64,000 bases of DNA from DASQUK01 sp963717085. Its GTDB lineage: Bacteria > Actinomycetota > Acidimicrobiia > Acidimicrobiales > VFJN01. Every line of letters begins with the position of its first letter. Position 1 is the first letter of the stretch. The notes below the pieces were generated by a model, which did not search any database, had not been told where the DNA came from, and was given only the letters and a program-made list of their open reading frames with translations. Below are positions 47,342 to 55,970 of the stretch, piece by piece. The DNA lies in contig CAVQVM010000011.1 of assembly GCA_963717085.1 (NCBI GenBank), forward strand, positions 372,001-436,000, read 5' to 3'. Position numbers and translations under genes: made by a program.

Positions 47342-48412
47342 TCAGGCGGCTGGCAGCACGAACGACGTGCCGACGGCATTGGGAACGAACGCCGCGGGAA
47401 GCGCCGCCGCCAGCCGGTGCTGGGCGCGCCAGCCGGTGCAGTGCGCCGGCACGATGACGTCCGGGGCCAGGTCGGTGAGCGCGTCGACGGTGGGCTCGAT
47501 GATCGGCTCGAATCCGGGCCCGGTGAGGTGGAGCCCGCCCAGCAGCACGTGTAGGCGCTCGACGCCGGTGAGCCGCATGGCGTGCAGGGCGATGTTGACG
47601 GCGCCGGCGTGGCCGCAGCCGGTGAGCACGACCAGTCCCCGGCCCCGCACGTGTACGACGAGCGCCTGGTCGTCGACGATCAGCGGGTCGGGCTCCCAGC
47701 GCCCGTTGCGCTGGGCCTCGTGGAAGGGCATGCCCTGTTCGAACTCGGTCGTGCGGTCGACCTCGCCGGTGACGAGCACGCTGCCATCCAGCAGGAGTGA
47801 CGGCTGCCGGCGCTCGATGACCTCGAAGCCCTCGGCCTCGAGTGAGCTGCGCCGCAGCGTCGGCAGCACCCAGGGCTCACGGCCGGGCAGGGCCACGCGC
47901 CGGTGAGTCCACACCAGCGGGTGGACCGTCAGCGGCACGCCCGTCCGGCCCCGCAGCCGCGCCAGGCCCTCGAACCCGCCGGCGTGGTCGAAGTGCCCAT
48001 GGCTGAGCACCACGGTCTCGATGGCGCTGGCGTCGAGGGCGAGGCGCTCCATGTTGTCGGCCAACCCGCCGGGTGACACGCCGGTGTCGAACAGCAGGGT
48101 GTGGGTGGCCCCGGCCCGGCGGACGGACACCAGAGCCGAGAAGCCGTGCTCGGCCAGCATGCCCGGCACCGTCGCGCCCTCCTCGAACAGCCCGGCCGGT
48201 ACGGGCGGCGTCCGTCCCATGGTCCTGCGCTTGGCCGGTCCCATGTCGACCATCAGCCCGTCGTAGCTGTTGTCGACGAGCGTGGTCACCACCACCTCGT
48301 CGACCGGCTCGAGGGCGATCGGATCCACGGCTTCGCCCTCGACCGGCCGGGGCATCGCCGCCGAGGCCTCGGCTTCGGCGTGCGCATGCCCGGGATTGTC
48401 ATCGGTGCACAT
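47342..48412 (-). CDS. Metallo-beta-lactamase fold hydrolase (dihydropterin-synthase-like)
   Basis: 356 aa from ATG 48412. Metal-binding motif VVLSHGHFDHAGG, then HVRGRGLVVLTGCGHAG and VPAHCTGWRAQH with the last His ligand. The N-terminal VVTTLVDNSYDG matches the 7,8-dihydropterin-6-methyl-ribofuranosyl-aminobenzene phosphate synthase-like subgroup, so it may act in folate or methanopterin-like pathways; most relatives are uncharacterised. Confidence 0.88.
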   Translation of the reverse strand: MCTDDNPGHAHAEAEASAAMPRPVEGEAVDPIALEPVDEVVVTTLVDNSYDGLMVDMGPAKRRTMGRTPPVPAGLFEEGATVPGMLAEHGFSALVSVRRAGATHTLLFDTGVSPGGLADNMERLALDASAIETVVLSHGHFDHAGGFEGLARLRGRTGVPLTVHPLVWTHRRVALPGREPWVLPTLRRSSLEAEGFEVIERRQPSLLLDGSVLVTGEVDRTTEFEQGMPFHEAQRNGRWEPDPLIVDDQALVVHVRGRGLVVLTGCGHAGAVNIALHAMRLTGVERLHVLLGGLHLTGPGFEPIIEPTVDALTDLAPDVIVPAHCTGWRAQHRLAAALPAAFVPNAVGTSFVLPAA

Positions 48413-48466
48413 GACGCGCAACGTACCCCTGCACCGTGGGCGGCTCGGACCGGACGAAAGCGTGGG

Positions 48467-49003
48467 CTACTGCGCCGTCGTTGTCGTCGTGGTCGGCGCC
48501 GTGGTCGTCGTCGGCGCGGTGGTCGTCGTGGTTGGCGCGGTGGTGGTCGTCGGCTGAGTGGTCGTCGTGGTCGGCGCCGTGGTGGTCGTGGACGGTGCGG
48601 TCGTGGGCGTCGTTGCCGACTCCGAGGGGGCGGGCGTCTGGCCCTCCGTCGTTGGCGGGACCGTGCTGGTGGACGTGGATGTGGTCGACGCCGGCGTGTT
48701 GTCGCCCTCGTCGTCGTTCGCCAGGATGGCCGCGCCGAGGCCGACGAGTGCCACGATCGCCACGACGAGCGTGGCGATCAGCGCCCGACGCCGGTTGCGA
48801 TGCGCCCGGTCGGGGGGCGCGGCGCCGTAATCCTCTTCGGCCGGAGGAGCGCCAGCTGCCGTCGGCACCACCGGGAACTCATCGGTGTCACCCTCGGCGA
48901 CCGTGATGGGTGCCGTGGTTTGGTCGAGCCCGCCTGCGCCGACGTCCGGGCTCGGCTCGGTGGCCGCGGGATCGCCAGCGTCGTCGGGACCGTGATCTGC
49001 CAT
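48467..49003 (-). CDS. Membrane-anchored protein with Thr/Pro repeat tail
   Basis: 178 aa from ATG 49003, with a GAGGGGG Shine-Dalgarno sequence about five bases upstream; ATG 49096 would add an acidic extension. A cytoplasmic acidic N-terminus, one membrane span (about 78-98, RALIATLVVAIVALVGLGAA) and an exported tail made mostly of TTTTAPTTTTTQP-like repeats. Such tails span the cell wall. No enzyme domain. The repeat DNA (GTCGTGGT units) is similar to that in the L,D-transpeptidase. Confidence 0.75.
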   Translation of the reverse strand: MADHGPDDAGDPAATEPSPDVGAGGLDQTTAPITVAEGDTDEFPVVPTAAGAPPAEEDYGAAPPDRAHRNRRRALIATLVVAIVALVGLGAAILANDDEGDNTPASTTSTSTSTVPPTTEGQTPAPSESATTPTTAPSTTTTAPTTTTTQPTTTTAPTTTTTAPTTTTAPTTTTTTAQ

Positions 49004-49177
49004 GAGGTCCCCCTCGCGCGTGGCCTGTGTGGCGTCGGCGTCGGCTTCTTCGCCGGGCTCGCCCCGGGCGTCGTTGCCGTGTGTGTCGGATGGCATGCCG
49101 ACCAGATTCCCACCACCCACGCACGGCGCGGGGATCGGCTGGGCGGGCCCGAATGTTGTGGGGAAGAATCGCCGGTC

Positions 49178-50026
49178 GTGAAGCTGCAGCGGCTCTCCGC
49201 GACCGATGGGTTCATCGTCTTCGATCTCGACGCGGCCACCACGTGTGTGGGCATCGCCCGGCTCGCACCCAAGGTGCTCCAGGACGGCGCCACGCTCCTG
49301 GCCCGTTCGGTCACCTACTCGTTCGCCTCGTTCGGCGTCGGCGGGCACGCCGGGGGGTCCGCGGGAATCAACGCCAAGCCCGAGGACCGCGACGGCGCTG
49401 TCAAGGCGTTCGTGGAGGAGATCAGGCCGCTGGCCGAGTCGGGCCGCCTGCGCCTGGCGCCCGGGCTGGGCCTGACCGCCCACGACCTGGCACCGCTGCG
49501 CTGGACCGAGCCCGATGTCGCGCTCACCGCCGCGGGCGCGTTGGCAGCGGCGGAGGCGGCGGGGCCGCTCGACGGGAGGACGGCGGCCGTGGTGGGCTCG
49601 GCCCCGGTCGCCGCCGCCGCCACGGACCAGCTCACCGCTGCCGGGACCGACATGGCCCCGGCCCGGTTCGATGCCGAGTGCGACGTGCTGTTCGTCGCCG
49701 GCAAGGCGGGCGCTCTCGACCATCCGACCGCCGAGGGGATCAAGGCCGCCACCATCGTCCCGCTCACGCCCGTGCCGGTCACCGCCCGGGCCCTGGCGGT
49801 GCTGGGGCGCCAGGAGCGTGTGGTCGTGCCCGACTTCCTGTCGATCGCCGCCCCGCTGCTGGCCGCACACGATCCCGACGGCGGCGATCCGGTCCAGCGC
49901 ATCCGCGATGTCACCGTCGAGCTGGCGGGCCAGGGCACGGGTCTCTGGCTGGCGGCGGCCCAGCGAGCCGAGGCCCACCTCGCGACATGGACCGCGGAGA
50001 AGCCGTTCGGCCGCCCGCTGGCCTGA
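49178..50026 (+). CDS. Glu/Leu-dehydrogenase-like protein lacking the catalytic lysines
   Basis: 282 aa from GTG 49178. The N-terminal part (TTCVGIARLAPKVL, then ASFGVGGHAGGSAGINAKPE, then AVKAFVEEIRPLAESG) has the layout of the dimerisation and substrate domain of ELFV amino-acid dehydrogenases, where a GGAKGGI stretch carries the catalytic Lys; here it is GGHAGGSAGI, so the lysine is missing. The C-terminal half (about 130-250) is Rossmann-like (GRTAAVVGSAPVAAAATDQL). I infer a non-catalytic or altered relative. A -10-like AAGAAT lies eight bases upstream. Confidence 0.65.
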   Translation: MKLQRLSATDGFIVFDLDAATTCVGIARLAPKVLQDGATLLARSVTYSFASFGVGGHAGGSAGINAKPEDRDGAVKAFVEEIRPLAESGRLRLAPGLGLTAHDLAPLRWTEPDVALTAAGALAAAEAAGPLDGRTAAVVGSAPVAAAATDQLTAAGTDMAPARFDAECDVLFVAGKAGALDHPTAEGIKAATIVPLTPVPVTARALAVLGRQERVVVPDFLSIAAPLLAAHDPDGGDPVQRIRDVTVELAGQGTGLWLAAAQRAEAHLATWTAEKPFGRPLA

Positions 50027-50048
50027 TCGGCCGACGCTGACGGCGCGC

Positions 50049-50840
50049 TCAGGCTGCGGGGGCGAGCAACTTGGCCCGCAGGAACCCGAGGACCTGGTCC
50101 AGCGCGTCCCGGGTCGGGTGGCCGGGCTCGTCGACGAGATCCTCGGTCAGCACCGAGTGCGCCCGCTTGCGGATGCCGTGAGGATTGTCGGGCGACGAGT
50201 CGATCTCGACGCCCACGAACGCGTCGCCCAGCTCCTGCCGCAACCGCGCGAAGCGCTCGGGCGGGCAGGCGATGTCGCCGGTGAAGCGCAATCCGAGCAC
50301 CTCGACGCCGGCCGATGCCCGCTCCTTGATCAGCCGGAGGTCGGCGGCGCTGATGCCCAGGTCCCGGCGGTGACGCTTCGAGATCGGAAACGGCAGCGAC
50401 GGCTGGCTGAGGACCGGCGCCAGCACGCTGTCGTCCACCATCATTGCCAGGGCGAACCCGCCGGTCATGCACATGCCGACCGCGCCGACGCCGGGACCGC
50501 CACAGCGCGCGAGCTCCTGCCGCCCGAGCGCACGCAGCCACTCGGTGACCGGCGACGTCCTGCCGGCGGCCCAGGTGGCGAACTCGTGCGACACACAGCA
50601 CCAGGCCGCCACCTGCGCGCTGTTGCGCGCGGACGCCGGCTCGCCCGCGACCCCGTACAGGTGGGGCAGCACCGCCGTGCACCCCAGCTCGTGGACCCGG
50701 TCAGCGAAGGCGACGACCTCGGGCGTGATCCCGGGAACCTCGGAGATGACGATCACCGCCGGCCCGGTTCCGCGCCGGAACACCCGGCGGGTCTTGCCGG
50801 CGAAGGTGAACGAGTCCTCGGCGTAGTCCCCCAGCGCCAC
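50049..50840 (-). CDS. Dienelactone hydrolase family protein
   Basis: 263 aa from GTG 50840. Alpha/beta hydrolase with Cys nucleophile: VGAVGMCMTGGFALAMM holds the G-x-C-x-G elbow, VIVISEVPGITPEVVAFADR is the oxyanion/acidic loop, and a His near DNPHGIRKRAHSV completes the triad. Acts on dienelactones or related esters. It is the last gene of the guaB3-guaA-HD-hydrolase run, six bp after the HD gene. Confidence 0.88.
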   Translation of the reverse strand: MALGDYAEDSFTFAGKTRRVFRRGTGPAVIVISEVPGITPEVVAFADRVHELGCTAVLPHLYGVAGEPASARNSAQVAAWCCVSHEFATWAAGRTSPVTEWLRALGRQELARCGGPGVGAVGMCMTGGFALAMMVDDSVLAPVLSQPSLPFPISKRHRRDLGISAADLRLIKERASAGVEVLGLRFTGDIACPPERFARLRQELGDAFVGVEIDSSPDNPHGIRKRAHSVLTEDLVDEPGHPTRDALDQVLGFLRAKLLAPAA

Positions 50841-50846
50841 GGTCCC

Positions 50847-51431
50847 TCACTTCATGTAGATGCTGCGCTTGGGCGAGGTCATCACTTGGCGCACGAGCGG
50901 CTCGAAGTGCCCGAGCGGCAGCGTGTCGTAGCCCGGGTCGAAGGCCACCTGGTCGTAGTCCTGGCAGAACTCGGCCGTGTAATCGAACCACTCGTGCCCG
51001 CGGAACTGCTCACGCAGGTCGGGATCGAGCCCCAGGTGGTGGAAGAAGTAGTAGCCCTGGAATATGGCGTGCTTCTCCACCATCCAGTGGTTCTGCTCGC
51101 TCACGAAGGGCTTCACCACCGCCGCCGCCACGTCGGCGTGGTTGAGCGGTCCCAGCAGGTCGCCGATGTCGTGGATCAACGCGCAGAAGACGTACTCGTC
51201 GTCGCGGTCGGCGCGATAGGCGCGGGTGGCGGTCTGCAGCGAATGCTCCAGGCGATCGACCGCGAAGCCGCCGTAATCGCCGCCCAGCTGGCGCAGGTGG
51301 GTAAGGACCCGATCAGGGAGCCCGGCGGCCAGCTCGATCGCGCCGACGGCGATCTTGTCCCAGTCCTCCTTGGTGCCCTCGGTCATGGCGTGGAACGCCG
51401 CCCGGGGACGTTCGGTCGTGGCTTCGCTCAT
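50847..51431 (-). CDS. HD-domain protein, PhnZ/MIOX-like oxygenase or hydrolase
   Basis: 194 aa from ATG 51431, with an AGGAGG Shine-Dalgarno sequence ten bases upstream. Metal site: RLEHSLQTATRAY (His), VFCALIHDIGDLLG (His-Asp), VEKHAIFQGYYFFHHLG (His, His) and EFCQDYDQVAFDP (Asp). These fit the HD fold of mixed-valent diiron oxygenases such as PhnZ and myo-inositol oxygenase, or an HD phosphohydrolase. The location between guaA and a dienelactone hydrolase suggests a small catabolic pair appended to the guanine block. Confidence 0.82.
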   Translation of the reverse strand: MSEATTERPRAAFHAMTEGTKEDWDKIAVGAIELAAGLPDRVLTHLRQLGGDYGGFAVDRLEHSLQTATRAYRADRDDEYVFCALIHDIGDLLGPLNHADVAAAVVKPFVSEQNHWMVEKHAIFQGYYFFHHLGLDPDLREQFRGHEWFDYTAEFCQDYDQVAFDPGYDTLPLGHFEPLVRQVMTSPKRSIYMK

Positions 51432-51445
51432 GGGGTGACTTCCTC

Positions 51446-53047
51446 CTACTCCCACTCGATTGTGCCAGGGGGCTTGGACGTGATGTCGTACGCGACCCGG
51501 TTGACGCCCGCGACCTCGTTGATGATGCGGCTCGACATCGCCTCCATGACGTCGTAGGGCAGGCGGGCCCAGTCGGCGGTCATGGCGTCCTCGCTGGTGA
51601 CGGCGCGCACGATTATGGGGTGGGCGTAGGTACGTTCATCGCCCATCACGCCCACGGAGCGGATGTCCGGCAGCACCGCGAACGCCTGCCAGATGTCCCG
51701 CTCCAGCTCGGCCTTGCGCAGCTCATCGCGCACGATGGCGTCGGCGTGCTGCAGCATCGCCACCTTGGCCGGCGTGACCTCGCCGATGATCCGCACCGCC
51801 AGCCCCGGCCCGGGGAACGGCTGGCGCCACACGATCTCCTCGGGCAGGCCCAGCTCCTCGCCGACGCGGCGCACCTCGTCCTTGAACAGGCTGCGCAGGG
51901 GCTCGACCAGCTCCAGGGTCATGTCCTCGGGCAGCCCGCCGACGTTGTGGTGGCTCTTGATGGTGGAGGCGCCGTCCCCGCCGCCCGACTCGATCACGTC
52001 GGGATAGAGGGTGCCCTGGACCAGGTAGCGGGCGTCCTCCAGGCCGCCGGCCGACTCCTCGAAGATCCGGATGAACAGCTCACCCACGATCTTGCGCTTG
52101 TCCTCCGGATCGGTGACGCCGGCGAGCCGCTCGAAGTAGCGGTCGGCGGCCCGCACGTGGATCAGCTCGATCCGCTGGTGGCGCTGGAACGTCTCGACGA
52201 CCTGCTCGCCCTCGCCGGCGCGGAGCAGTCCGGTGTCGACGAAGACACAGGTGAGCTGGGGCCCGACCGCCTTGTGAACCAGCGCGGCCGCGACCGCCGA
52301 GTCGACGCCCCCCGACAGGGCGCAGATCACGCGGCCCGAGCCGACCTGCGCCCGGACGGCCGCCACCTGCTGCTCGATGATCGACGTCATCGTCCACGTG
52401 GGCCGGCATGCGGCCAGGTGGTGGAGGAACTGGCGGAGCACCTGCTGGCCGTGCGGCGTGTGTGACACCTCGGGGTGGTACTGGATGCCCCAGATGCGCC
52501 GGGCCGGCGCCTCGAGCGCGGCGACGGGAGCGCCGGCCGTGGTGGCGGTCGCGACGAACCCGTCGGGGACCCGGGTGATGCCGTCGAAGTGGCTCATCCA
52601 CACGGTCTGTTCGGTCGGTTGCTCGGCGAGCAGGCCCCCGTCGTCCCCGGTGACCTGCAGCGGCGTGCGCCCGTACTCGCCCTGGCCGCCGCGCCCCACC
52701 TCGCCACCCAGCTGCTGGGCGATGAGCTGGGCGCCGTAGCAGATGCCGAGGATGGGAACGCCCAGCTGGTAGATCTCGGGGTCCAGCAGCGGCGCCCCGT
52801 CGACGTGGACCGACTTGGGACCGCCCGACAGGATCAGCGCCGCCGGCGCCCGATCCCGAACCTCGGCGGCGGTGATCGAGTGGGGGACGATCTCGGAGTA
52901 GACGTGCGCCTCCCGCACCCGCCGCGCGATGAGTTGGGCGTACTGCGCGCCGAAGTCGACGACCAGGCAGGTGTCGAATTCGTCGGCCGGCCCCTCACGT
53001 CTTTGAAGATCTTCGGGTGTAGAGGCCCCGTTTTCCTTCAAAGACAT
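51446..53047 (-). CDS. guaA: GMP synthase (glutamine-hydrolysing)
   Basis: 533 aa. GATase domain: LVVDFGAQYAQLIARRV, SGGPKSVH, the catalytic Cys in LGICYGAQ, and the His-Glu pair in QYHPEVSHT. Synthetase domain: the ATP P-loop ALSGGVDSAVAAAL, and the dimerisation C-terminus ending ITSKPPGTIEWE. Makes GMP from XMP. It starts 4 bp after the guaB3 stop on the same strand and forms one operon with it. Confidence 0.98.
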   Translation of the reverse strand: MSLKENGASTPEDLQRREGPADEFDTCLVVDFGAQYAQLIARRVREAHVYSEIVPHSITAAEVRDRAPAALILSGGPKSVHVDGAPLLDPEIYQLGVPILGICYGAQLIAQQLGGEVGRGGQGEYGRTPLQVTGDDGGLLAEQPTEQTVWMSHFDGITRVPDGFVATATTAGAPVAALEAPARRIWGIQYHPEVSHTPHGQQVLRQFLHHLAACRPTWTMTSIIEQQVAAVRAQVGSGRVICALSGGVDSAVAAALVHKAVGPQLTCVFVDTGLLRAGEGEQVVETFQRHQRIELIHVRAADRYFERLAGVTDPEDKRKIVGELFIRIFEESAGGLEDARYLVQGTLYPDVIESGGGDGASTIKSHHNVGGLPEDMTLELVEPLRSLFKDEVRRVGEELGLPEEIVWRQPFPGPGLAVRIIGEVTPAKVAMLQHADAIVRDELRKAELERDIWQAFAVLPDIRSVGVMGDERTYAHPIIVRAVTSEDAMTADWARLPYDVMEAMSSRIINEVAGVNRVAYDITSKPPGTIEWE

Positions 53048-53051
53048 GTCG

Positions 53052-54161
53052 TCACCCTGTCATCACCACGAGCTCGGCCTTCTGCATGTCCTTCACGGTC
53101 TCGTAGCCGCAGAGGGCCATGGCCCGCCGCAGCGCGCCGGTGAGGTTGACGGAACCGGTGGCGTCGTGTGCCGGTCCCAGCAGGATCTCGGCGAGGGTGC
53201 CCGTGGGCTCGACCCCGATCCGCACGCCCCGGGGCAGCGAGGCGTGCACCGCGCCCATCCCCCAGTGCCAGCCGCGGCCCGGGGCGTCGACGGCGGCCGC
53301 CAGCGGCGTCCCGATCATCGCTGCGTCGGCCCCGCAGGCGATGGCCCTGGCGACGTCGCCGCCGGTGGAGACGCCGCCGTCGGCGATCACGTGGCAGTAG
53401 ACGCCGGTCTCGTCGAGGTGGCGCATCCGGGCGGCGCGGGCGTCGGCCAGGGCGGTGGCCAGCGGCACGCCCAGACCGAGCAGGTCGCGGGTCACCGTCT
53501 CGGCCCCCGACCCGGCACCGACCAGGACCCCGGCCGCGCCCGTCCGCATGAGGTGGAGCGCCGCCTGGTACGACGTGCACCCGCCCACCAGCACGGGAAG
53601 CTCGTAGTGGCGGATGAAGGCCTTGAGGTTCAGCGGCTCGGCCGTGCGGGCCACGTGCTCGGCCGACACGATCGTGGCCTGGATCACCAGCAGGTCGGGC
53701 TCACCCTCGAGCACCGCGTCGGCCAGCTGGATGGTGCGGTGCGGCGTGATGGCCACCGCGCAGGTGACGCCGGCGTCCTTGATCTGGGCGATGCGTGGGC
53801 CGATGAGCTCGGACTTGACCGGCTCGGCGTAGATCTCCTGCATCCGCCGGGTGGCCGTGTCCGCCGGCAGTTCGGCGATCTCCTCGAAGTACTTCTCGGG
53901 GTGCTCGTAGCGGGTCCACAGCCCCTCCAGGTGGAGGACCCCGGCCGAGCCCAGCCGGCCCAGCTCCACGGCGCTGGCCGGAGAGACCACGCTGTCGGTG
54001 GGGGCCCCCAGGATCGGCATCTCGAAGCGGTAGGCGTCGATCTCGCAGGCGATGTCGACATCCTCGGGATCGCGGGTGCGGCGGCTGGGAACGATGGACA
54101 CCTCATCGAGCCGGAAGGCCCGTCGTGCGCTCTTGCCGATGCCGACGTCGACCTCGGCCAT
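53052..54161 (-). CDS. guaB3: GuaB3-family IMP dehydrogenase-like protein
   Basis: 369 aa, no CBS domains, the GuaB3 subgroup of actinobacteria. N-terminus ARRAFRLDEVSIVPSRRTR and the barrel with MPILGAPTDSVVSP, VLVGGCTSYQAALHLM, VIADGGVSTGGDVARAIACG. The catalytic Cys-loop of true IMPDH is not obvious; related proteins have GMP-reductase or regulatory roles. A GAGGTGATGC Shine-Dalgarno-type site precedes ATG 54161. Divergent from guaB across 116 bp. Confidence 0.92.
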   Translation of the reverse strand: MAEVDVGIGKSARRAFRLDEVSIVPSRRTRDPEDVDIACEIDAYRFEMPILGAPTDSVVSPASAVELGRLGSAGVLHLEGLWTRYEHPEKYFEEIAELPADTATRRMQEIYAEPVKSELIGPRIAQIKDAGVTCAVAITPHRTIQLADAVLEGEPDLLVIQATIVSAEHVARTAEPLNLKAFIRHYELPVLVGGCTSYQAALHLMRTGAAGVLVGAGSGAETVTRDLLGLGVPLATALADARAARMRHLDETGVYCHVIADGGVSTGGDVARAIACGADAAMIGTPLAAAVDAPGRGWHWGMGAVHASLPRGVRIGVEPTGTLAEILLGPAHDATGSVNLTGALRRAMALCGYETVKDMQKAELVVMTG

Positions 54162-54265
54162 GCATCACCTCGTCTCGCCAGGCGGGGAAGAACCGCAGCT
54201 TATCGACGCCCGCCTGGAGCACTCGGGACCGGCAGGGCGTCCCCGGCATCCGAGCCGGTGACGCC

Positions 54266-54271
54266 TAGACT
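54266..54271 (+). promoter_or_regulatory. -10 box TAGACT of guaB
   Basis: TAGACT ends six bases before ATG 54278; no Shine-Dalgarno sequence, so a leaderless guaB mRNA is likely. Confidence 0.5.
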
Positions 54272-54277
54272 TCACCC

Positions 54278-55792
54278 ATGGAGGCCCCGAGCAGTCCGTT
54301 TCCCCCCGATCCTGGCGACGACTACCCCCCGAAGTTCGCCAAGGAGGGCCTGACCTTCGACGACGTGCTGCTGCTGCCGGCCGAGTCGTCGGTCCTCCCG
54401 GCCGAGGTCGACACGAGCACCCGGCTGACCCCGGGGATCGACCTGGCGATACCGATCGTGTCGGCGGCCATGGACACCGTCACCGAGGCCCCGCTCGCCA
54501 TCGCGCTGGCCCGCGCCGGCGGCATCGGCGTCATCCACCGCAACCTCCCGGTCGACGATCAGGTGGCCGAGGTCGACAAGGTCAAGCGCAGCCAGTCGGG
54601 CATGATCGTCGACCCGGTCACGCGGCCGGCCGAGGCGCTGGTGTCCGACGCGCTGGCGGTGATGGCCCGTTACCACATCTCGGGCGTGCCGATCACCGAT
54701 GTGAGCGGCCACCTCGTGGGCCTGCTCACCAACCGCGACCTGCGTTTCATCGAGGACATCGACCAGCCCATCGCCAACGTCATGCGGCGTCCCCCGCTGG
54801 TCACCGCACCGCTCGGCACCACCCTCGAGGACGCCAAGGACATCCTCTGGCGCCACCGCATCGAGAAGCTGCCGATCGTCGACGACGAGGGCCTGCTCAA
54901 GGGCCTCATCACCGTCAAGGACATCAAGAAGCGGACGGATTTTCCCCACGCCACACAGGACGAGAAGGGCCGGCTGCGCGTGGGCGCCGCGGTGGGTGTC
55001 GGCCCCGACGCCCTCGAGCGCGCCGAACGGCTGGTCGACGCCGGGGCCGACGTGCTGGTGGTCGACACCGCGCACGGCCACAGCCGGGCCGTTCTCGACG
55101 TGGTCAAGCAGGTGAAGGGTGCCTTCCCTGTCGACGTCATCGCCGGCAACGTGGCCACGGCCGATGCGGTCGACGCGCTCGTCGGCGCCGGCGCCGACGG
55201 GGTGAAGGCGGGGGTCGGGCCCGGCTCGATCTGCACGACGCGTGTCGTCGCGGGTGTCGGCGTCCCCCAGGTCACGGCCGCGTACGACTGCGCCGTGGCG
55301 GCCGCCCGGCACGGGGCGACGGTGATCGCCGACGGGGGGATCCAGTACTCCGGCGACGTCGCCAAGGCGATCGCCGCCGGCGCCGACGCGGTGATGCTCG
55401 GCGGGCTGCTGGCGGGGGTGGACGAGTCGCCGGGCGAGGTCGTGCTCCACCAGGGTGAGCGGTACAAGGAGTACCGCGGCATGGGATCGATGGGCGCGAT
55501 GAAGGCCCGGTCGTTCTCGAAGGACCGCTACTTCCAGGGCGACGTGATCGACACCGACAAGCTCGTGCCCGAAGGCATCGAGGGGCGGGTGGCCTACAAG
55601 GGGCCGGTCGCCAACGTGCTGTTCCAGCTCGTCGGGGGCCTACGGGCCGCCATGGGGTACTGCGGCGCTCCCACGATCGCCGACCTGCAGCGCACCGCCC
55701 GGTTCGTGCGCATCACCGGCGCCGGGCTGCGCGAGTCGCACCCCCACGACATCAGCATCACCAAGGAAGCGCCCAACTACGGGAGCTGGTGA
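54278..55792 (+). CDS. guaB: IMP dehydrogenase with CBS pair
   Basis: 504 aa. Oxidises IMP to XMP, the committed step to GMP. Barrel start LTFDDVLLLPAESSVLP, two CBS domains (about 95-210, with VTRPAEALVSDALAVMARYH), then GVGPGSICTTRVVAGVGVPQ holding the catalytic Cys, and ADGGIQYSGDVAKAIAAGAD for IMP. C-terminal flap KARSFSKDRYFQGD is present. Leaderless start at ATG 54278. Confidence 0.98.
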   Translation: MEAPSSPFPPDPGDDYPPKFAKEGLTFDDVLLLPAESSVLPAEVDTSTRLTPGIDLAIPIVSAAMDTVTEAPLAIALARAGGIGVIHRNLPVDDQVAEVDKVKRSQSGMIVDPVTRPAEALVSDALAVMARYHISGVPITDVSGHLVGLLTNRDLRFIEDIDQPIANVMRRPPLVTAPLGTTLEDAKDILWRHRIEKLPIVDDEGLLKGLITVKDIKKRTDFPHATQDEKGRLRVGAAVGVGPDALERAERLVDAGADVLVVDTAHGHSRAVLDVVKQVKGAFPVDVIAGNVATADAVDALVGAGADGVKAGVGPGSICTTRVVAGVGVPQVTAAYDCAVAAARHGATVIADGGIQYSGDVAKAIAAGADAVMLGGLLAGVDESPGEVVLHQGERYKEYRGMGSMGAMKARSFSKDRYFQGDVIDTDKLVPEGIEGRVAYKGPVANVLFQLVGGLRAAMGYCGAPTIADLQRTARFVRITGAGLRESHPHDISITKEAPNYGSW

Positions 55793-55943
55793 GCCGACTA
55801 CACCCGTCCGCGCCCCTCCGCTCACGGGTCCTGTCGCCTCCGGTGCCGGGCCTACCGCCTTCGGCGCAACAGCGCCTCAAGCGGCCCCGCATCCTCAGCG
55901 CCACCCGCTCGCTACCCGCCCTCCGCCGGAGAGGAAGAATGGC

Positions 55944-55960
55944 CTCGGCCTTCGGCCGAG
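55944..55960. terminator. Bidirectional hairpin between guaB and the Nudix gene
   Basis: CTCGGCC and GGCCGAG form a 7-bp perfect stem around TTC, 10 bp from the Nudix stop and in the 178-bp convergent gap. The rest of the gap is GC-rich with no gene. Confidence 0.5.
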
Positions 55961-55970
55961 TCGACACTCG

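Noticed and set aside
53085..53400. GuaB3 as a second classic IMP dehydrogenase
   Set aside because: No CBS domains and no clear GxxSxCxT catalytic loop; it fits the GuaB3 subgroup better.
53046..54353. Forward frame of 435 codons opposite guaB3
   Set aside because: GC-rich shadow with no motif; guaB3 on the other strand is clear.
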